Assembly: GCA_002405995.1 (NCBI GenBank)
Contig: DHMW01000035.1
Location: 1-5,916, forward strand
DNA length: 5,916 nt
Origin: Oscillospiraceae bacterium UBA4632
Lineage (GTDB): Bacteria > Bacillota > Clostridia > Oscillospirales > Oscillospiraceae
Reading direction: 5' to 3'
The notes under the pieces are model-generated. The model was given only the letters and a program-made list of their open reading frames with translations, made no database searches and was not told the origin of the DNA. Below, one piece after another: positions 5,650 to 5,916 of this stretch. Within the stretch, counting starts at the first letter, position 1, and each line of letters opens with the position of its first letter. The position numbers and the translations under genes are program-made.

Positions 5650-5680
5650 GGTCTTCGTATCGGCAACTTCTTTATTTTTC
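5641..5680 (+). terminator. Riboswitch-controlled intrinsic terminator
   Basis: GGAGTTGCTG (5641-5650) pairs with CGGCAACTTC (5661-5670), ten base pairs with two G-U wobbles and a 10-nt loop that can close a little further, and is followed by the T-rich tract TTTATTTTT (5671-5679). It ends just before the ribosome site of the symporter, the standard position for a riboswitch attenuator. Confidence 0.85.
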
Positions 5681-5693
5681 AGGAGAGAGCATC

Positions 5694-5916
5694 ATGTTTG
5701 AGTCCATCGAAAGCACACTGTTTCCCATCGTATGCAAGATCAATGAATACCTCAGCAACTATATTCTCGTGTTCCTGCTCATCGGCGTGGGCCTCTGGTA
5801 CTCCATCAAGACCCGCTTCGTGCAGCTGCGCTGCTTCAAGGAGGGCTGGCACAGTGTGTTCGGCAATCTGTCGCTGCGCGGCAAGAAGCAGGACAGCGGC
5901 ATGAGCTCCTTCCAGG
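5694..5916 (+). CDS. Alanine/glycine:cation symporter (AGCS family), N-terminal part; 3' end outside window
   Basis: Translation starts at ATG 5694, 8 nt after AGGAG (5681-5685), and stays open to the right edge: 74 codons of a family whose members usually have about 450-480 residues. The visible part reads MFESIESTLFPI..., a first membrane helix at about residues 22-38 (YILVFLLIGVGLWYSI), then TRFVQLRCFKEGW (40-52) and MSSFQ (70-74), the stretch that in this family leads into the first signature region. AGCS proteins are inner-membrane carriers that import alanine or glycine with Na+ or H+. The glycine riboswitch directly upstream agrees with glycine as substrate or signal. Substrate-binding residues lie outside the window, so family is firm and exact substrate is not. 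Confidence 0.88.
   Translation, partial: MFESIESTLFPIVCKINEYLSNYILVFLLIGVGLWYSIKTRFVQLRCFKEGWHSVFGNLSLRGKKQDSGMSSFQ

Noticed and set aside
4341..5666. 441-codon minus-strand open frame opposite the LysR gene
   Set aside because: It crosses the riboswitch, two promoters and the LysR gene and has a low-complexity Gly/Ala/Arg translation with no ribosome site; it is a shadow of LysR.
5506..5904. 132-codon plus-strand open frame through the riboswitch
   Set aside because: It translates the glycine aptamer and terminator and overlaps the symporter start in another frame; the symporter at 5694 has the ribosome site and family match.
1..5916. CRISPR array, insertion sequence, tRNA or toxin-antitoxin module
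   Set aside because: No regularly spaced repeats, transposase motifs, tRNA cloverleaf or paired small genes were seen on either strand.

Overview
The window is GC-rich, gene-dense bacterial DNA. The AAAGGAG-type ribosome sites, the glycine riboswitch in front of an alanine/glycine symporter, and the protein families present (membrane-anchored YhaN-type ATPase, PF06541 membrane protein, Mrp with an N-terminal cysteine cluster, long CofE-like protein) point to a high-GC member of the Clostridia, perhaps a gut Oscillospirales-type organism. The genus cannot be read from this sequence. There are no rRNA or tRNA genes, insertion sequences, CRISPR arrays or signs of recent transfer.

Layout. (1) From the left edge to 1213 (+) runs the C-terminal part of a large YhaN/SbcC-like ATPase with a membrane hairpin inside its coiled coil. 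It is followed 17 nt later, probably in the same operon, by a five-helix PF06541 membrane protein with a charged helical tail (1231-2079). (2) A promoter at 2087-2113 drives mrp (2147-2980), an iron-sulfur carrier P-loop ATPase. (3) A strong bidirectional terminator (2997-3030) separates mrp from a convergent minus-strand gene (4239-3046) for a long coenzyme F420-0:L-glutamate ligase-family protein. (4) That gene is divergent from a LysR-family regulator (4413-5318). The 173-bp gap holds two back-to-back promoters that share one palindromic -10 box, plus TATC/GATA dyads placed where a LysR protein would act. (5) From 5392 to 5693 lies a promoter, a single-aptamer glycine riboswitch, its expression platform and an intrinsic terminator, followed by the first 74 codons of an alanine/glycine:cation symporter that runs off the right edge.

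How the parts work together. The ATPase and PF06541 protein look like one membrane-associated unit of unknown job. Mrp is a stand-alone housekeeping unit. The LysR protein probably controls the divergent F420-ligase-like gene. The symporter is probably switched off by its own substrate: a 15-bp helix can form between the 5' side of the aptamer and the 5' arm of the terminator, so glycine binding would release the terminator. The most notable items are this readable OFF-switch mechanism, the shared -10 element of the divergent promoters, and the CofE-like protein in a lineage not expected to make F420.
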